Source of the DNA: Manduca sexta
Taxonomy: Eukaryota; Arthropoda; Insecta; Lepidoptera; Sphingidae
Assembly: GCF_014839805.1 (NCBI RefSeq)
Contig: NC_051119.1
Span: forward strand, 7,371,245-7,435,244
Direction: 5' to 3'
Length of the DNA stretch: 64,000 bases
Below the pieces are notes generated by a model that made no database searches, was not told where the DNA came from, and saw only the letters and a list, made by a program, of their open reading frames with translations. A program made the position numbers and the translations under genes. This document shows, piece after piece, positions 62,301 to 64,000 of the stretch. How positions within the stretch are numbered: position 1 is the first letter of the stretch; every line of letters begins with the position of its first letter.

Positions 62301-63668
62301 TATATTATAATGTTCACCTTACACATCTTCGAAACGTCGGGAGAAAATAATAATATGGAAACCGCGATTGTATCCAATTTTTTTTTTGTTTTAATATTTT
62401 ACATTCGCTGTAAATATAAGAAATCATGATCATTAATATTCCGAAATATCTTAATTCAAGACGACATCGGAGAGTCACGACCAAGCGTCCAAAGAACAGA
62501 AAGAGATAGAAGAGGCGGCACAAAGGATGGAGCAGGAGAGGAAAGAGCGGGAGAAGCAGAAAGCGATAAAGAAGAAAGCGAGGAAAGTTAGGCAGAAGTT
62601 GCTTGCTTCGTAAGTATTATTGAAACAAGAAACCGGAGAATATGTAACTTAAGGTTATAGCTTAAGGTCCATTTTTCATACATTTTGTTTCACCTTTAAT
62701 CTGGGTAACTAAACAAGTATTGACAAGTAAAGAATTTAAATTCACGTTACCCAGTTATGAAAAATGGACCTTAAGCTATAACCTTAATAGTATGTTTCTA
62801 TTGCTAATACTTTCGGTAAGGTTGTCTAAGTTCTATCTCTAAGAAAGCACGTAGTATGTTTATATTGCTAGTTATTCCGTTGGAATTGTCTGTGATGTGA
62901 GGAGTTGAAAACATCTTCGCTGTTTTATGCCTAAGAAAACAAAAAATGTAATAGTAAAATCAATATTACACTTCGAATTTATTTTGTATAGCGATACTAT
63001 TGTGGTCGACATGGGGCATTTTGTTTGTAAAATAAAACGGCTATAATCCAACTAATATGTATCTAGTTTTAACTCGCTGCTATGCTTGCGTGATAGTTTT
63101 TGTAGCATAAAAGTTCCGCTTAATATTTTCTCGGGATAAAAACAGCCTACAGCACTCAGAAGTAATGTAGCTTCCTATTAAAGAAAGAATTCAAAATCGA
63201 TTCCGTAGCTATACGATTAGCCATAACAAACCTTACAAATAAGCTCACAATTCTTCTTCTTATTATACTAGTATATAATATTAAAGAAGTATCCTAATTC
63301 AAGGCCAATTTTCTTTTTATAGAAGCATCGACGTCTTCCCAGTAGAAGACTCACCAGACATCCATCCACCCACCAAATTAATAAAAGTGCTTAACCAAAT
63401 ATCGAATGCTATTGCGCCACTCCTCGAAAACGAACCGGAAAAACGAGGTATCAACGGCTTCGAAGAAGACCTCAAGAAAGATGAAGGGAGAAAGAAAGAG
63501 AAGAAGAAGAATAACAAGAAGTTATGTAAAGCTGAGTCGGTGTGCAGTTCGCTCAGTGACATGAGCAAGGGAAGTGGAAAAGAGAAGAAACCAAGAGCGG
63601 TGGCGGATATGCCACTTCTGGAGAAGAACTTGAATGAACTGCATCGGATGATGGATAGGTTTGATAAG
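53208..63668 (+). CDS. SCAPER: SCAPER orthologue, partial (5' and 3' ends not in window)
   Basis: S-phase cyclin A-associated protein in the ER, a perinuclear/ER protein that in mammals binds cyclin A/CDK2 and is linked to cilia. Exons I join: 53208-53365, 53588-56226, 56582-56759, 57039-57217, 57475-57564, 57880-58038, 58267-58436 (plus the repeat array), 61476-61637, 62461-62609 and 63323-63668; phases agree except where noted. The SCAPER_N domain is clear: [20 protein letters not shown], then [19 protein letters not shown] and [16 protein letters not shown] long disordered Ser/Lys/Glu-rich region follows, with [10 protein letters not shown] and [16 protein letters not shown]. Then come [11 protein letters not shown] and long charged coiled coils. 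Odd points: a frameshift near 54800, a 1-nt shortfall in the 58267 exon, a 17-unit partial-exon array, and no C2H2 zinc finger seen. The first exons are not identified; the C-terminal part is beyond the window. Confidence 0.92.
53588..56226 (+). CDS. SCAPER: SCAPER large exon (with one frameshift)
   Basis: 2.6-kb exon from CTCCTACAG|ATC to GAG|GTAAGA. It continues the SCAPER_N domain, then about 800 residues of disordered sequence with repeats such as [20 protein letters not shown] near the start and an acidic end ([26 protein letters not shown]). The frame shifts within the A-rich stretch at about 54795-54808: the upstream frame stops at TAA 54812-54814, and the downstream frame is open from 54790. 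The shift corresponds to one missing base in a homopolymer. Confidence 0.88.
57736..57846 (+). repeat. Dispersed repeat, GGCGCCAC...AGTCAG family, in SCAPER intron
   Basis: Contains TGGCGCCACTATCGCATTTT, AACGTTGCCAGTAC, CCACAACATGGCGAGG and TCTAGTCAG, in the order of 22041-22140. It is directly upstream of the SCAPER exon at 57880. Confidence 0.6.
58267..58436 (+). CDS. SCAPER: SCAPER coiled-coil exon (array founder)
   Basis: Acceptor GTTGCAG|GAG, donor GAAG|GTACCA. It encodes [20 protein letters not shown] and more Arg/Glu-rich coiled coil to HHAAR. At 170 nt it is one base short of a phase-0 exon: GCCAGGAGAAG here against GCCAGGGAGAAG in nearly all downstream repeats. As assembled, splicing to 61476 would meet a TGA within a few codons, so the missing G may be a consensus error. 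Confidence 0.75.
58309..61269 (+). repeat. 172-bp tandem array, about 17 exon-plus-spacer units in SCAPER
   Basis: Each unit has 126 nt of coding-type sequence (42 in-frame codons, from [14 protein letters not shown] to HHAAREK) and a 46-nt spacer starting GTACCACTCTGTCACCAGTA and ending GTGATAAGACAG. Spacer ATGs at 58462, 58634, 58806, 58978, 59151, 59321, 59493, 59665, 59837, 60009, 60179, 60351, 60523, 60693, 60865, 61037 and 61209 show the period (172, rarely 170 or 173). The last unit is cut at GCGAGCCTGC (61269). Units are nearly identical and very GC-rich. Founder unit 0 is distinguished by GAGGCAGCG, where the others have GAGGCGGCG. Confidence 0.97.
61270..61345 (+). repeat. Repeat fragment abutting the array end
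   Basis: TCTTCGAAACTTCGAGAGAA, then AAACTGGGATAAAATCCGAA, resembles the right half of the foldback element at 62244-62415 (CTTCGAAACGTCGGGAGAAA). The array stops exactly where this fragment begins. Confidence 0.55.
61476..61637 (+). CDS. SCAPER: SCAPER exon after the array
   Basis: Acceptor TTTGTAACAG, donor CCG|GTGAGT; 162 nt, phase 0 at both ends. It encodes [20 protein letters not shown], then [20 protein letters not shown] and [10 protein letters not shown], the continuing charged coiled coil. Confidence 0.85.
62244..62415. mobile_element. Foldback (inverted-repeat) element in SCAPER intron
   Basis: Long imperfect arms: left ATTTACAGCGAATGTTAGAT, then ATTAAAACCAAAAAAAATCG and GATTTTATCGTGGTTTTTAT; the right arm is their complement ending TTACATTCGCTGTAAAT. 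A short loop, near ACACATCTTCGAAACGTCGG, separates them. No coding capacity. The right end sits 45 bp before the next SCAPER exon. Confidence 0.75.
62461..62609 (+). CDS. SCAPER: SCAPER exon, Lys/Glu-rich
   Basis: Acceptor CTTAATTCAAG, donor CTTC|GTAAGT, leaving two bases. It encodes [20 protein letters not shown], then [14 protein letters not shown]. It corresponds to the basic region that follows the zinc finger in vertebrate SCAPER. Confidence 0.8.
62649..62787. mobile_element. 139-bp TTAA-flanked foldback MITE
   Basis: Perfect 31-bp arms 62649-62679 and 62757-62787, starting TTAAGGTTATAGC and containing AAGGTCCATTTTTCAT. A second inner inverted pair, CTGGGTAAC (62701-62709) and GTTACCCAG (62746-62754), extends the hairpin. 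TTAA at both outer ends fits piggyBac-type target duplication. It lies in the intron between SCAPER exons 62461-62609 and 63323-63668. Confidence 0.85.
63063..63280 (+). repeat. Lepidopteran interspersed repeat, diverged copy
   Basis: Starts CTAGTTTTAACTCGCTGCTA and has TCTCGGGATAAAAACAGCCT and ATACGATTAGCCATAACA; it ends at TATACTAGTATATAA. Same family as 26527 and 51682, in the opposite orientation to the latter. Confidence 0.55.
63323..63668 (+). CDS. SCAPER: SCAPER exon, last in window
   Basis: Acceptor TTTTTATAG|A, donor GATAAG|GTTGGT. It encodes [20 protein letters not shown], a Lys-rich stretch and [14 protein letters not shown]. The protein continues beyond the window; 63669-64000 is intron with nothing else recognisable. 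Confidence 0.8.
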
Positions 63669-64000
63669 GTTGGTGTTTGTACCTTGACCGCGGGAAATAC
63701 AAATCTTCGCCATGTTGTGCTGAAGTGTAGAACTAATTTCTTATATTGAACGTTAATTGAAATGATAAAACAAAAGTGGCGCTCTCAAAGCAGATTTTTT
63801 TTTGGTCACCTTGTAGTTAGAATATATCGATTAGATATTGCAATATATAGATTGATATTACACGCAATTGTCGAGTAGCAAACAATATCGGTACTAAAAA
63901 CTTGGTTTTGTATTAAAATGAAAAGCATCGACAAGTTTTTCTTGTACAATGTAAAAAATATTATTTTCTGGAGTGAGCCACATGATTTCCGATGGATATT

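Overview
The window is AT-rich eukaryotic DNA from an insect, almost certainly a lepidopteran (moth or butterfly). The reasons are RR-1 cuticular protein genes whose signal peptide is split after a 9-nt MKL or MNL first coding exon, a DD37D maT-type mariner element, tRNA-derived SINEs of lepidopteran style, and an intron-rich SCAPER orthologue. There are no operons, CRISPR arrays or prokaryotic features. Exons were joined by eye from GT/AG sites, reading frame and protein family.

Layout. 1-11.5 kb: a 500-N gap (796-1295), two SINEs and otherwise gene-free DNA. 11.5-21.1 kb: plus-strand RR-1 cuticular gene A (165 aa) with a broken 1.3-kb maT transposon in intron 1. 24.3-26.2 kb: minus-strand RR-1 cuticular gene B (180 aa), convergent with A. 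26.5-28.4 kb: a repeat-rich insertion with a ~123-bp minisatellite. 30,649-31,148: a second 500-N gap. 31.1-46.5 kb: a second, near-identical version of everything from 13.37 to 30.65 kb, including genes A and B and the transposon. 46.6-48.4 kb: a minus-strand gene for a Gly/Ser/Asn-rich YLPP-motif secreted structural protein (213 aa). 48.4-53.2 kb: gene-free repeats. 53.2-63.7 kb: the N-terminal and middle exons of SCAPER, running off the right edge.

Main interpretation. The 17-kb duplication ends exactly at the assembly gap on both sides: copy 1 stops at its left edge and copy 2 starts at its right edge. That is what an unmerged dovetail overlap between two haplotype contigs looks like. The real locus therefore probably has one gene A, one gene B and one YLPP gene, and the differences between copies (a 1.9-kb repeat insertion, a ~70-bp indel, a 31-bp inverted duplication) are probably allelic.

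The most unusual structure is in SCAPER. A 172-bp unit, made of a 126-nt in-frame piece of a coiled-coil exon plus a 46-nt intron-like spacer, is repeated about 17 times. Each unit keeps a GT donor and gains an AG acceptor from an exonic CAG codon. Single-base indels in SCAPER exons and in the maT transposase may be consensus errors and should be checked against reads.

Genes A, B and YLPP form a small cuticle-protein cluster: secreted structural proteins with TATA promoters, likely co-expressed in epidermis. SCAPER is an unrelated neighbour.
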